Shown: positions 34,774 through 47,226, counted from the first letter of the stretch. The stretch is DNA of 64,000 nucleotides from Plasmodium brasilianum (GCF_023973825.1 NC_090127.1:2636501-2700500), one strand, 5' to 3'. The notes: a model not told the origin generated them from the sequence alone. Translations and numbers: made by a program.

Positions 34774-35394
34774 GTTTAGCTTATTATTCTTCTATCTCTA
34801 CTTCTTTTTTTTTTTTTTTTTTTTTGTACAAGTAACAGGTGCTAAGATGTGAATACATACGCGTGCAGTAAAAATACTGTATAGGGAGTTGCTACCTCTC
34901 TTAATATTTGAAAAGAAATTTTGCAGTACGACAAGGACACTGCACGGAGACGTATATATAATTGTGTAATAACGGATCAGCAGTTTGAAATTAATAGCTA
35001 CTACTTACCTTCTAGTTATGCATTACAGAAAATGAATAAAGCATTCGTACGTATAATTTTTTTTTTTTTCGAGCTATAAGTATAATCTGTTTTTTTTTTT
35101 TTTTGGAGCGAATTGTTGATATTTTGTTAGAAAAAAAATTAAGGTATAACTAGCCAAAATTGCAATTTACTTCTTTCTCTTAATAAAAGGATTAAAAATA
35201 AGAAAATTATGTCGTTCTTCTATCTATCTATATATATATATATATATAAAAGATAACCATTTTAACTTTGATTAATTGAAAATATATACAAAAACATTAG
35301 AATAGCATAACAACGAATAACAATTTCAAGCATAACCCAACTATTTGTTCTAGCTACCCGTGTACTTTTAGTTTCGCTTAAATTCCCCCTTTAA
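34774..35394. other. Upstream region of the sphingomyelinase gene, no gene seen
   Basis: Contains T tracts at 34807-34824, 35059-35070 and 35090-35103, and (TA)n near 35229-35248. It likely holds the sphingomyelinase promoter (minus strand) and the 3' flank of the next minus-strand candidate. Confidence 0.55.
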
Positions 35395-37092
35395 TTATTT
35401 TTTGAGTAAATAAAATATAGCATTGTTTTTTGTAATGCACCACATAATCGATACACATAAATGATGTTGTCTTCGTAATAATTTTTTGGCAGTTCTGTTT
35501 AATACTACTTCATCTAGCACTACAGACACATATATAATATTATGAACATACAACACTACTAATTTATCAATGCTTATCATATAACAAAACATTTTTTTAA
35601 AACATCCTGTTATTGCTTTTTTATTTATGATATCTGTTCTACATTATTTTGTGTCTCTTAGGAAAAACATTTTTCGTGTTATTACAACATTACACTATTC
35701 AGGCGGTACATATATTTAAAAAAAAAAAATATGAAATGTAGGGAACAGAAAAAGTAAACAGCAAAATCGCAAAATAGAGAAATAGCGAAACAGCCAAAAA
35801 AAAAAAGCAAAAATGAAAAAAGAGCACAAAAAAATTAAGCTGAATTATATTAAATTATGTTAAATTAAACTAAAACTAAATTATATAATATTAAACTAAA
35901 TTATATCAAATTATGTTAAATTAAACTAAAACTAAATTATATCAAATTATGTTAAATGAAACTAAAACTAAATTATATAATATTAAACTAAATTATATTA
36001 AATTATTTTAAATTATTTTAAATTATTTTAAATTATATTAAATTATATTAAATTAAACTGAGTTAAATTAAGTTATATTAAGTTAAACCAAACTATAAAA
36101 ATTTAGTTTAATCTGGTTTAATTTATCTTAATCTTTTAATTCCAGCAAATAACAAAAATTAGTAGTTATTTATCTGAAGGATTTGTTTACTACCCATAAA
36201 CTTCATTTACACGAACAATACTATTTACACATTCGTAAAAACTAATGAAATTAAAAAAAAAATGAACGTAAAAGGGAGAAGTGAAAAAAAATAATCAATT
36301 ACACATTTGAGTGTAGTGTATTGGTTAGATCGTAAAAAATGAAATATAAAATATAGAAAAAAATAGGTGTCCATTTTGCAAAAAAATGAAAAAATAAAAA
36401 AAAATAAATAAAAAAAAGCAAAAAAACGAAATAACAAATTAATAAAAAGCGAAAACGCAAAAATGCAAAAAGCAAAAATGCAAAAAGCAAAAAGCAAAAA
36501 GCAAAAATGCAAAAAGCAAAAATGCAAAAAGTTAAAAAGAAAAAAGTCAAAAAGTAAAAATACAAAAAAGCAAGAAAGCAAAAAGGCATTTTTTTTCAAT
36601 TATGCACAAAGTGCAATTTAGTAGATACGTAAAAAGCATGGAACGTTATGCGTAAATATATACACATATATATGTACAGTTATGTGTATGCGTATATATA
36701 TGTAAATGTATATGTACATATATATACGAAATATATGTATGTATATACGTATTCATAAAAATAAACGTTATATATTTACGCAAATTGCCTTTACTATTTT
36801 CAAGCACTCTTATCTTTTCCTCATCTGCAATAAAAATAAAAAATAAAATTGTAAGCTAAATGCATTTACGAATGCGATATATTATTAACAATTAACGCTT
36901 AACGATTAACGATTAACTAATAACTAATAACGCTTAACAATTAACGATAAACTAATAACGATTAACTATCAATTATTAGCGATTAAATGTTAATGATTAA
37001 TAGAAACATCTCGTAAACGCATAAAATAAACATTTTGTTTCTGAAAAATTCCAATGTATTCTATATCAAAAAGAAATTACAAGGTTTTCCAT
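35395..37092 (-). CDS. Candidate small three-exon histone-fold protein (NC2-alpha / NF-YC-like)
   Basis: The best-supported part is the last exon 35606..35395, coding CFKKMFCYMISIDKLVVLYV, then VVLDEVVLNRTAKKLLRRQH and CVSIMWCITKNNAIFYLLKK, then a stop. A second coding-like piece, 36819..36780 (EKIRVLENSKGNL, donor C|GTAAAT), joins it in phase 1 as NLR|CFKK across a 1.2 kb AT-rich intron. A start exon MENL at 37092..37081 with donor GTAATT would give 87 residues. The 5' end is uncertain because the stronger CAG acceptor at 36825 is out of phase with MENL. The pattern (KKMF, hydrophobic helix with II..VVL, K..L...H, final helix ending F.LLK) resembles the histone fold of NC2-alpha/DRAP1 or NF-YC; this is my inference and only moderately sure. 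Confidence 0.4.
35845..36130. repeat. AT-only degenerate repeat (AAATTATATTAAACTAAA family)
   Basis: A block of loosely repeated AAATTATAT(T/A)AAATTA and AAACTAAAACTAAATTAT units, almost pure A/T with a few C. It would lie in the intron of the candidate histone-fold gene. Confidence 0.8.
36425..36595. repeat. GCAAAAA-type degenerate repeat
   Basis: Repeated AAAAAGCAAAAATGCAAAAAGC units of 7-8 bases. On the minus strand it appears as Phe/Ala/Leu-rich open frames in more than one frame, which I take as repeat artefacts. Confidence 0.8.
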
Positions 37093-37672
37093 TCAGCTTT
37101 AAAAATCATGGCACAATTTGGCAAAATCAAATGAGGATAAAAAAAAAAATAAAAATAAAATCGAAATACCATCGAGATAATATCAAAAAATCTAAATAAA
37201 AGCGACATAAAATCGACTTAAAATCGAAATAACACAAAAAAAAAAAAAAGGAATAGTAAAAAACTAAATATATAGATTTGTTTATAACCCTATTTTAATA
37301 ATTGTGTTTAACTTCAATATCATTTCTTTCCTTCTCATTTTTCTTTTTTTTCCCCTATGTTTATTATTAGTACAAAATCAATGAATTTACGTAAACATAC
37401 ATTTAATTCATTTCTTCGTATTGTGCCACGTAAAATACAAATATACAAATAATAAAAATATAATAATAATACACATATATATATGTATGTATACGTATGT
37501 GTACATTAAAATATACATATGTATAAGCATATGTAGGTATTTGTATACCTCATATTATGTATAGGTGCCCATGTGTTTACACGTATACGTATGTGTAAAA
37601 CTGTCATATGCGTATAATCGATATATAGTTCAATAGACGTACTTTTTCTATAAAGAAGAATTAGTTGAAAAC
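37093..37672. other. Divergent upstream region, no gene seen
   Basis: Contains an A/T-rich repeat with AAATCGA(A/C) motifs at 37160-37230 and a TATG/TACG microsatellite at 37470-37600. It lies between the minus-strand candidate gene and the plus-strand KCTD-like gene. Confidence 0.5.
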
Positions 37673-40284
37673 ATGGACAAGTTTAATAGAGGTACCACAA
37701 TATATCATGTGACATGTTAAATGCGTATACATATGCTTAGTTCATTTAATGATCTTTTACTTCGTAAAAATAGTTTTTTCTGTCCTATTTATTTTTTTTT
37801 TTTTTTGTTTATAAAAATATAATATAATTGTACAAAACAGAACGATGAGTCTATGGAAAAATAAATGCACTTCTCATTTCGCTTTTCTGTACAGATAATA
37901 TAATAAGTATAAATGTTGGAGGAAAAATCTACATGACCACGATTAGTTTAATATGTAGATACAAAAACTCTTATCTATATGAGATTATTTTAGGTATGTG
38001 CAAAAGAAAAAAACTTATCCAAGAAGGAGTAAACGGGAAAGTACATTCGCGAAAATTGAGTGTCGAAATAACTCAATAAAATATATCGTGGAAAAGTTTA
38101 AAGCTTAAATTGCACAAAACTGTGCGCGGAGGCACACGAATATGCATATATACATATATGTACTTATATACATATGTATGCGTGTCGTTATATATTTATA
38201 ATGCTTCTATTCCTTTTCAGATAAGTTGAAAGATGTAACTAATTTCTCAAGTAAATACTAATTATTATGAAAACCATAAATGTTTCTTCAAATAATAGTC
38301 TTCTTTTTTTTTTTTTTTTTCACTGTTTTCTCTCCCCCTTCCTACCTTCAGATGATCATAAAATGAAAGAAATATTTATAGACAGAAATGGTTGTAATAT
38401 ATAGTTAAAAGAAATAAATATATTACATATGTGCACAAAACTACAATATTTAGTTTTATTTTGTGTCTCAAATGCTTGTCTATATGCTTATGTATGTGTG
38501 CGTACTTGTGTATGTTCGTATATATATATATATATATATATGCAAGTTTATATGTATGTGCGACTGCCTTCCCGATGTAACAGTGCTAAGAATCTTTTGT
38601 AAAAAATGGTCCTTTTATTTATGCGTTTGATGATTAACATATGTATAACGAAATATATTCAACTTTAGTTTAATTAAATTTCATTTTTTTTCCTATTCTT
38701 TTTTTTTTTTTGTACCATATCCCCTTCTTTGCAGGAAATAGATTTGAATATATACTGGATTTCTTAAGGGACGGTATGCTAATATGCGAGAATGACATTA
38801 ATGTGTTAACGAAGATACTAATTGAAGCGGTATATTTTAAATTATCTTCTTTAATTAGAATAATAAAAAAGAAAATATGTTTACTATATTGCAATATTGG
38901 TAATAATGTATATAAGAAAATTTTCAAAAGTATTATTAATACAATTGAAAAAAGTAAAATATTGGAAACAGATAAATTAAACAAGTTAGGAAATGTGTCA
39001 AATTATGGTGAACTAAAATATTACAATGTTATAAAAAAAAAAAAAAAAAAAATGATAATAATAACAATAATAATAATAATAATTGTGTTCATTATTTAAA
39101 TACTAGTAATTCGGATAATGTTGTATGTAACAAAAGTGAATGTGCAAATGAAGAGTTTAGTAATGATATATGCAAAAAGAACAACAATAGTTCTGTACAT
39201 TTATCATCAAAAAGTTTTAATAATGAAAAAGAAATCATTTCTCACCCAATGCATTCAGAGGAAGAGAGAACGAAAGAAAAAAATGATATTAATAATAATG
39301 AGAATTATGTAAATTTTTATATGAGTTATAATAAAGAAAGAGAAAATATGAATAAGAAGGATACATTTATTAACATACATACACAGAATAAATATAGTGA
39401 TTATAATATAACAAATAATTTTATAAATGATGTAGAAAAAACAAATCATAGCACGTCCATTCAGAAAAATTTCATTATTAGAAATGATAGAAGTGACAGA
39501 AATGAGAATAATGAGAGAAATGAGAGAAATGAGAGTAATGATGAGAGTTTCATACCCTTAGCTTATGTGAAATTAAAAAACAAAGACCACAAATATGTTT
39601 CCTTTTCGGACAAGAATAACATACACTTCTACAATGATAAAGGTTGTCTAGTCGTGTAGCTGATTCGTTTTATTCTTTTTTATGCTGCTTCTTTTTACGC
39701 TCCATTTTTCTGCTTTTTTTTCTTTGCTGAATTATATTTCTAATATGTTCATATGCATGATGAAGTGATAAATGTGATTGCATTATATAAATGATACTTT
39801 GAAATTGCGGAAAAGGTGTGAAGTATGTTTATTTGCTTTATTTTTTAATGTTTTATATTTGCATATTGTCATTTCTTTGTATATTCCGTTCATATGTACC
39901 TTTTTCTATTATTATTATTTTTTTTTTTCTTTTGTTGATACAGACACAAAGACGTCGAATGGATGTGAGATGGTAAGTGAAAACCTCTCAGAAAAACATG
40001 AAAAGATTAATAACATAAAGGAGTGGGGTATAACAAACGGTATGAATAGCTTGAATTACTCCACTTATGCGACTTCGGGCAGTTGTACAAATTATACAAA
40101 TATGACAAGTGATCACAATGAAAGTTATAAATATAATAATTACAAATGTAACAATATAAGTAACTCAAGAAACGAAATTCTTGTGTACTCAGAAATTGAC
40201 GATATTGAAGAAACATCCCCTTTTCCAATTCTGTCGAACATTAATTTGGGGGAACAAATATTTAGCACGACAGTGGACTTTTAG
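37673..40284 (+). CDS. BTB/POZ (KCTD, T1-type) domain protein, six exons, frame interrupted in a poly-A tract
   Basis: Exons: 37673..37691, 37895..37993, 38221..38250, 38352..38390, 38735..39642 and 39944..40284. The first five exons spell a T1/BTB domain: MDKFNRDNIISINVGGKIYM, TTISLICRYKNSYLYEIILD, then EIFIDRNGNRFEYILDFLRD. The I.VGG and FIDR(D/N)G..F.YIL.FLR motifs are those of KCTD proteins and K+ channel T1 domains. KCTD proteins commonly assemble as oligomers and often bridge substrates to cullin-3 ligases (family knowledge; not shown here). After the domain comes an Asn/Ser/Lys-rich tail ending FSTTVDF. Within exon 5 a run of 20 A at 39033-39052 breaks the frame: upstream reads into MIIITIIII and stops at 39099, and downstream continues one frame away (NDNNNN...CVHYLNTSNSD). 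Adding one A restores one frame, fits the phase-1 exon 6 junction, and gives 478 residues. Probably a sequencing indel, less likely slippage or a real lesion. Confidence 0.75.
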
Positions 40285-40356
40285 TTTTATTCCTGCGAAT
40301 GTTAATTTATTTTTGTGCTCAACATACATACGTATGTTTATACACACACACACATA

Positions 40357-40398
<42 letters not shown>

Positions 40399-41094
40399 CA
40401 CATACGCATGTACATATGTATGAGCACTTACACAGGTACATGCACGCGTATTGTAGTCATACCTACAGTGCGTTTACGCCCATTTTGTCTTAACTCGTTA
40501 AAAAGAAATTTTACCTTATTTTTAAAATCCTTTCATCTATTTTAAGTTCTGTGAAAAATAGAAAAATTTTATATAATTCAATTGGATTCCTGTAGTATAC
40601 AATAAAATGGATACATGCTTACTTGCCAACATATATATACCTCCTTGTATAGATGTACATATACATCTATACATGCAAGCGCTATGGAGTTGTATATATA
40701 TGTATATGACTACCATATTTATGAGAATACTTATAAAAATAATTATAAAAACGCAAAAGGGAAGAGTTCACAACATAAGAAATGATTACCATTTAAAGTT
40801 AAAAACCTATAAACAGATCTTCTAATACAATACTTTTGATTTCCTTACAAGGAATATATGGCGAATTGTATAAAGTGTCAAGTAAATAGCGAGTACATTG
40901 CGTAAACTTAGTTGAACAGCAAACTGTGCGTCAAGTTATATAACTTACTAGCTTTTTTTTTTTTTTTTTTTTAAATATACCACAAAAGGCGCTGTTATGA
41001 TTTCATATGCATACATGTGTATATTGTGTATGTATGTATGTATAAGCATTTTCAGCTTAAGGCAAATAACTTCTTTGTTTATAACTGAACAAGA

Positions 41095-41520
41095 ATGTTA
41101 AATGGAGGTACTACAACTACAATATAACTGTTTTCTATTTGAATGTAAAGCAGTTAATATACAACTTATAATGGCCGTAAAATGTACATTTACGGAGAAA
41201 TGTTTTCTTTTTCTTTTTTTTTTCCATATTAATGAACATTCTTTCTACATTCACAAGTAAATATGCTGGATATATTTATATATTCACATATACATGTATA
41301 ATTATACCATAAATATATATATATATATATGTATATGTTCATACATTTATGTATAAATTTAAAAGACAAATTCATAAACGTTCGAAAACATTACTCAAAA
41401 AGGACAAAAATTGTTCACTGTTGTTTCAACGAATTTTTACAAATTAAAATATCGAAAACTTCAAAAATTTTTACCATAAATGATATTTTAACTTATATGT
41501 TAAAATGTATTAAATCTTGA
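41095..41520 (+). CDS. Candidate tiny two-exon protein, unrecognised
   Basis: Exon 1 at 41095..41107 (MLNG, donor G|GTACTA) and exon 2 at 41366..41520 join in phase 1 as MLNG|DKFINVRKHYSKRTKI. Exon 2 continues VHCCFNEFLQIKISKTSKIF and TINDILTYMLKCIKS with a stop at 41518-41520. The product would be 55 residues, basic, with no membrane segment. Amino-acid use in exon 2 is unlike the surrounding repeats, which is the reason for listing it. The acceptor (TTTAAAAG) is weak and there may be another exon between. No family recognised. Confidence 0.3.
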
Positions 41521-41559
41521 AAGATAAAATATATAATTTTTTTTTTTTTATATTTTTTT

Positions 41560-41755
41560 ATGTTTTTTTATTTATTTTTATTTATGTTTCTTAATTTATT
41601 TTTGTTTATGTTTCTTAATTTATTTTTATTTATGTTTCTTAATTTATTTTTATTTATGTTTCTTAATTTATTTTTATTTATGTTTCTTAATTTATTTTTA
41701 TTTATGTTTCTTAATTTATTTTTATTTATGTTTCTTAATTTATTTTTATTTATTT
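41560..41755. repeat. 24-bp minisatellite (TTATGTTTCTTAATTTATTTTTAT)
   Basis: About eight nearly identical tandem copies. The open frame MFLNLFLF across it reflects the unit length of 24 and not a gene. Confidence 0.93.
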
Positions 41756-43736
41756 ATTGTTTTTTTTTCATTATTTCTTAATAATTTATTTAAAATATAT
41801 CTTCATTTATTCGGTTATGTGTATGTACAAAATATATGTATATATATATATATGTAATTAATGTTATATACAGAAAGATGTATATATATATAGTGCTTGC
41901 TTCCCATGAGAATATCTTCAATTTTATTAGCATCTACGCGTTTGTGTTATATGCATGATCGTAATAACTGCGCATGTGTATATAGGTAAAAATGTAATAT
42001 ATTTATCTGTACAGAATTAATGTTTATATGTGAATATATGCGAAAACAATGCACATATTTGTATATAATATATATTAATATATTATTATATAAATATATA
42101 TATATGAATATATTATATATATAAGTATACATATAATTATATTACAAATAAATATAAATACCATACATATAATATTATTTTTCTTTGTACAAAAAACTAA
42201 TTTATACTATTTCTGTAAAATTGTTCTTCATTTTTCGGTACTTCTAAATGTTCAAAAAAATATAAGCAAAAACAAAAGATAGAAAAAAAAAGCTATTATA
42301 AAGCGTTTTATTTTATATTTTTATTTTAGTAACTCCCTTAGCTTCTTTTTATATTATTTAGCCAAAAAGGTGCTATGTGAATAACAATGTACACGTCGTA
42401 TATGTATTTATGTTTGTGTATATACGTTTAAGTATATATGTATAAATTATGTATTTATACAGTTATTTTCGCGTTTCATGATATTTATTTCTCCAAAATT
42501 TATTTATATTTTGCCTTTTTCCCATACTTATATAAATATATATACATAGATAAAAATATATGCATATATAAATATATTTACATATAGTACTATATTTTCG
42601 AGCAATTTACTTTTCGATACATTTTACAAACATTTTAGTGGGCGAGAAAAAACTAAACTAATTAACGTAAAAAGTATATTTTAATAATGCCTTTTTTATA
42701 TTTACATTTTTAACGAAATGTGTGGCTTATATGAATATTATTTTATATACCAGTGTATATATATATGCGTACGGGTACATACATGTATATATATTTATAT
42801 ATACATATACAGTTGACCTTTTTAACTTGCTTAATTGTTAACTTGCTATATTATGTACATTTACTCATTTTTATAATTTTCAATTTTTCGAAATTCTTTT
42901 TTCTTTTACTCCATATTTTGTTAACTTCGTATTTTAACTCCATAAATATTTTTTGTTTACCCAATATAAATATATATATTTTTTTTTTTAACTAACCATT
43001 CAGCAAACATATAGTTTTATTTTAAGTCTCATTTACATTTACGGTAGCTTTTTCTTTCATTTTTCATTTTATAGTACCTTACTCCATTTTATTTTACTCC
43101 ATATTATACCGTATTTTATTACATTTTCATTTTTTTTTTTTTTTTTTTTTTTTTTTGTATCCGTAGTGATATTATTATTTATGTGAACGTAACATTAATT
43201 AGTAGTAGTATTTTTTTTTTTTTTATATATAGCGAATTAAATGTATTTTATAGAATTATTATTTTTCGAATTTTTTTTGTATGGACAGTTGTAATAATTT
43301 TGCTGTATTTGCCATTTACATAGAACATTTGCTCGTTTTGTTATTATATCGCGAACAAGTGCAGGGGGTACGCCTGTGTATATAACTCTATTGTAGTGTA
43401 CCCACGGGGATGTGATACATTATTTATACATTGCACCATACAGAGCTATAACGCCTGGACATTTCTAATACTGTTTCATTTTTTATATAACTATAGCCCC
43501 ATCTGTGTGCCTTTTCCTTTACTGATATATTAGAGTTTTCATCTTTTCCATTTTATTCCTTTTTGCTTGTTTTTTTTTTTTATTTTTTTTATTTTTTTTA
43601 ATTTTATTGCCACCTCCCGCTATAACTTCAGCACGCATTGGAATTAGCATCTTGGAGGAAACACAGAAACATTTAGTGTGTCTGAGTTAGCATCGTAAAA
43701 TAGTATGTGTCGTTGAAAAATAATTGAGTAATAAAT

Positions 43737-46007
43737 ATGGATGTGGTAAGCTTCAAAAGGTATCTATACAAATTTTTAGAAAATACAAATGAGTATACCC
43801 TCGATTTTGGAGAAAGCAATAATTTCAAATATTTTGAAGAAATAAAAGGAACTGGGAAAAAAAATTCTAGTAATATTTATAGACCATTTAATTATGAAAT
43901 ATGTGAAACGTTAGAAAAAACGAAAGGACTTTTTCAGATAGAAATGAAATCCAAATTTGAAGCATTTTGTTTTTTTTGTAAATATTATTATAACAATGAT
44001 TATTTAGGAGAAAGAAAAAAAGAAATAAGAGGTAATGAAACAATATTAGGTGAATATGCATTTAAAACATATGGACAGGTAAAAAATGAAATAGAGGTTT
44101 TTGCTTCAGCTCTTTACCAATTTGAAAATATTGAACCCAATACATTCACAGATAATGGAAAATATAGTATGTTAAAAATTTTAGGTATTTGGTCCAAAAA
44201 TAGAATAGAATGGTTTACAACTGATATGGCTTGTTCAGCTATTGATTTTGTTACAGTTCCAATTTATGATACTATGGGGATAAATTCAGTTAAATATATA
44301 TTGGAGAGAACACAAATGAAAATATGTTGTATTGAAGCAGAAAAATTAGAATGTCTAATAAAATTAAAGGAGGAGTTAACAGATTTATATATTTTAATTA
44401 TTTTTGATGAATGGAGTTTAAAAGAGGATATAAAACAGAGAGCCAATAAAGTAGGGTATAAGGTGTATTTTTATAAAGATTTAATAGATAAGTATAAAAA
44501 TAAAAATATAATACCTCAGTATGATCCTTATGATGATGCCTTTCATAGTACAGAGAAAGTTGGCAATGATGCAGGGAAGCATAATGAAAAGAGAAATAAA
44601 AATGAAGAAGTTCAAACAAAAATGAGCAATAACAACAAAGATGATGAGAAAAATAATATCATGTTAAGGCAAAAATTAAAAAAAATGAAAAGGAGTATAA
44701 CAGATGTTTGTTCCATAATTTTTACATCTGGATCTACTGGTACACCTAAAGGTGCTATGCTATCCCACAATAATTTTATTTCATTTATGCAAAGTTATTT
44801 ACTTGATGGAAATAGATTAGGTTTAATAAAACATGATGTCGTTCTTAGTTATTTACCTCTAGCACATGTATATGAACGATTTATAGAATTTGCTGTAGGA
44901 ATTTTTGGAACAAAAATTGGGTATTTTTCAGGAAATATTAAAGAATTAGTTAGTGATATAAATGAGTTAAAGCCAACTTTTTTAATTACAGTCCCTAGAA
45001 TATTACAAAAAATTCATGACAGTGTTATGGAGGGCTTAAGAAATAAATCTTTCATTTCTCGAGCTTTAGTAAAAACAGCTTTAAAAAATAAAAAAAATAA
45101 TTATTTAAAAAATTCACAAAAATTTCATCATCCTTTATACGATTTGATATTACAACCAGTGAGGAATAAATTTGGAGGACGTATACGAACACAAGTTATG
45201 GGTTCTTCGTCCATGGATAAAGATAAACTAATAGATTTACAGATGATTTTTTCATCTCCTATAGCAGAAGGATGGGGTATGACAGAAGTAGGGATAGGTT
45301 TTTTACAACATCGTTATGATAGCACTAAAGGAACAATAGGAGGAATGTTTGCTAATGTGATTATGAAAGTTATAAAGGTACCTAACATGAAATATGATCC
45401 AAAGACGTACCCAAATAAAGGTGAACTATGTGTTAAGGGATCAAGTATTATGATAGGGTACTTTAGAGATGAAGAATTAACCAAAAAGTCATTTGATGAA
45501 GATGGATTTTTTTTAACAGGAGATATTGTAGAAATTAATGAAAATAATGAATATGTAAGAATAATTGATAGAGCAAAAAATATATTTAAATTAGCTCAAG
45601 GTGAATATATTGAACCAGAAAAATTAGAAAATATATATTCAAATAGTATTTATATAGAAAATATTTTTGTTCATGGTTATAGTTATGAAAATGAGTTAGT
45701 TTGTATTATAGTACCAAATGAAAACTTTGTTTGTGATTATGCTAAGAAGCATAATTTAATGAATTTATCCTATGAAGAATTGCTAAAATGTGATACTATT
45801 AAAAAACTTATACATGATGAAATTATAAATATTTCAAAAACCTATAGTCTAAATGGTATTGAAAAAGTTAATCTATTCCACTTAACCCCAATCCCTTTTT
45901 CAGTAGAAAATAAGCAACTTACCCCAACTCATAAAATTATTAGAAGTGTTATCCTGGAGTATTATCAAGAAATTATTGACAATTTGTACAAAAGTAGGAA
46001 CAAGTGA
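43737..46007 (+). CDS. ACS11: Long-chain acyl-CoA synthetase ACS11
   Basis: A single exon of 756 residues. The AMP-binding signature IIFTSGSTGTPKGAMLSH lies at about residues 327-345. Further family motifs are YLPLAHVYERF, the EGWGMTEVG box (about 508-516), TGDIVEINENNEYVRIIDR and KNIFKLAQGEYIEPEKLE, which holds the fatty-acid/CoA ligase motif. The enzyme activates fatty acids with ATP and CoA for lipid synthesis and remodelling. Between residues about 265 and 310 there is a short low-complexity insert (KHNEKRNKNEEVQTK). Its place directly beside PK2, as in P. falciparum chromosome 12 (from memory), makes ACS11 the likely family member. There is no signal peptide at the N-terminus (MDVVSFKRYLYKFLENTNEY). 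The gene converges on PK2 with a 3.5 kb gap. Confidence 0.93.
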   Translation: MDVVSFKRYLYKFLENTNEYTLDFGESNNFKYFEEIKGTGKKNSSNIYRPFNYEICETLEKTKGLFQIEMKSKFEAFCFFCKYYYNNDYLGERKKEIRGNETILGEYAFKTYGQVKNEIEVFASALYQFENIEPNTFTDNGKYSMLKILGIWSKNRIEWFTTDMACSAIDFVTVPIYDTMGINSVKYILERTQMKICCIEAEKLECLIKLKEELTDLYILIIFDEWSLKEDIKQRANKVGYKVYFYKDLIDKYKNKNIIPQYDPYDDAFHSTEKVGNDAGKHNEKRNKNEEVQTKMSNNNKDDEKNNIMLRQKLKKMKRSITDVCSIIFTSGSTGTPKGAMLSHNNFISFMQSYLLDGNRLGLIKHDVVLSYLPLAHVYERFIEFAVGIFGTKIGYFSGNIKELVSDINELKPTFLITVPRILQKIHDSVMEGLRNKSFISRALVKTALKNKKNNYLKNSQKFHHPLYDLILQPVRNKFGGRIRTQVMGSSSMDKDKLIDLQMIFSSPIAEGWGMTEVGIGFLQHRYDSTKGTIGGMFANVIMKVIKVPNMKYDPKTYPNKGELCVKGSSIMIGYFRDEELTKKSFDEDGFFLTGDIVEINENNEYVRIIDRAKNIFKLAQGEYIEPEKLENIYSNSIYIENIFVHGYSYENELVCIIVPNENFVCDYAKKHNLMNLSYEELLKCDTIKKLIHDEIINISKTYSLNGIEKVNLFHLTPIPFSVENKQLTPTHKIIRSVILEYYQEIIDNLYKSRNK

Positions 46008-46054
46008 GTGACTCTCTACTCCCAGTCCACGTTTCTATTTTCTATTTTCAATTT

Positions 46055-46090
<36 letters not shown>

Positions 46091-46376
46091 TATTATTATT
46101 CGTATTTTTATATTTTAAATGTAAAGGAGTGTGAAAAAAAAAAAAAAAAAAAAAAAAAAGAAAAAATGCAATGCATGTACCAATCAAGTTGCTCTCTTTA
46201 TGCCAGGAATTTTTGTACCTCCTCCTTACTTTAACGTGCACGTTTTAATGTTCTATATGGAGGGGGAGTGAAAACATACGCATTTATAAGTGTATGCATG
46301 TGTACATGTATATATATTTACGTATGAATATATATACGTGTGATCATATATGCATGTGAATATATATATACGCATG

Positions 46377-46407
<31 letters not shown>

Positions 46408-47132
46408 GTTTGTGTCCCTGGAGTTGTAGCTGTTGCTATGGACGATAATGCGAATCTCTTTTTTTATTTCGTTATGTTGTTATCTTTTTATTTTTCTTTT
46501 TTATATTTTGTATTGTTTATTTTGCATTTTTTTTATTTTGGATTTTGTTATTCAGCTATTATTTTTTTATTTTGTATTTTTTTCTTTTCTTCATTCTGTT
46601 ATAATCATCCCCACTTTTTAATATAATTGATAATGAAACATTTATGGTAGAGTCATTTTTGTGATATAATTTAAGTCCATATTATTATTTTCCCATTTTA
46701 TATTTTTAATTTTTTTTTTAAAATAATGTGTTCATAAATAGCTGTTTTCAGTTCACAAATGCACACATAGATATGTACTACATAGTCATGTATCCATATA
46801 TGAATTCCCCATTTTTCTCTTTTCCCTTTTGCATGTATTTGTTAAATGCTGCACACATGAAAGAGTGTACAATTGGTACCTACATTTTGTTCGAAGATGA
46901 TTACCATATTTTCTTATTGGATTAAAGTGAAACAACTAAACCTGATACTAACACATAGAGCATATGCTTATTTTAAAAATAATTATAAATATAATTATAA
47001 ATACATTTATAAATATGTTTATTTATTATTATACCATACCAACTACCGATTTTCGTGTTTACGTATACAAGATTTAATCAAAAATTACTAAGGGTGGTAG
47101 TAATAGGGAATAATGAACAAGCAACAAACTCC

Positions 47133-47226
47133 CAAATGTAGCAGTAAATATAGCAGCAAATATAGCGGCAAATATAGCGCAAATATAGCGGCAAATATAG
47201 CAGCAAATATAGCGGCAAATATAGTG
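47133..47226. repeat. 12-bp repeat (AGCGGCAAATAT)
   Basis: About eight tandem copies with AGCAGCAAATAT and AGCGCAAATAT variants. The deletion variants shift the frame, so the open frame across it is not maintained. Confidence 0.85.

Larger units (their letters stand above)
40285..43736. other. 3.4 kb intergenic region, microsatellites, one weak small-gene candidate
   Basis: Contains CA/TA microsatellite at 40345-40395, a T20 run near 40955, a 24-bp minisatellite at 41560-41755, many TATA and TATG tracts, T28 near 43130 and other T runs upstream of ACS11. Apart from the candidate at 41095-41520 I see no gene. Confidence 0.6.

Noticed and set aside
38670..38984. Minus-strand 104-codon open frame
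   Set aside because: It is antisense to exon 5 of the KCTD-like gene, whose sense reading gives BTB motifs.
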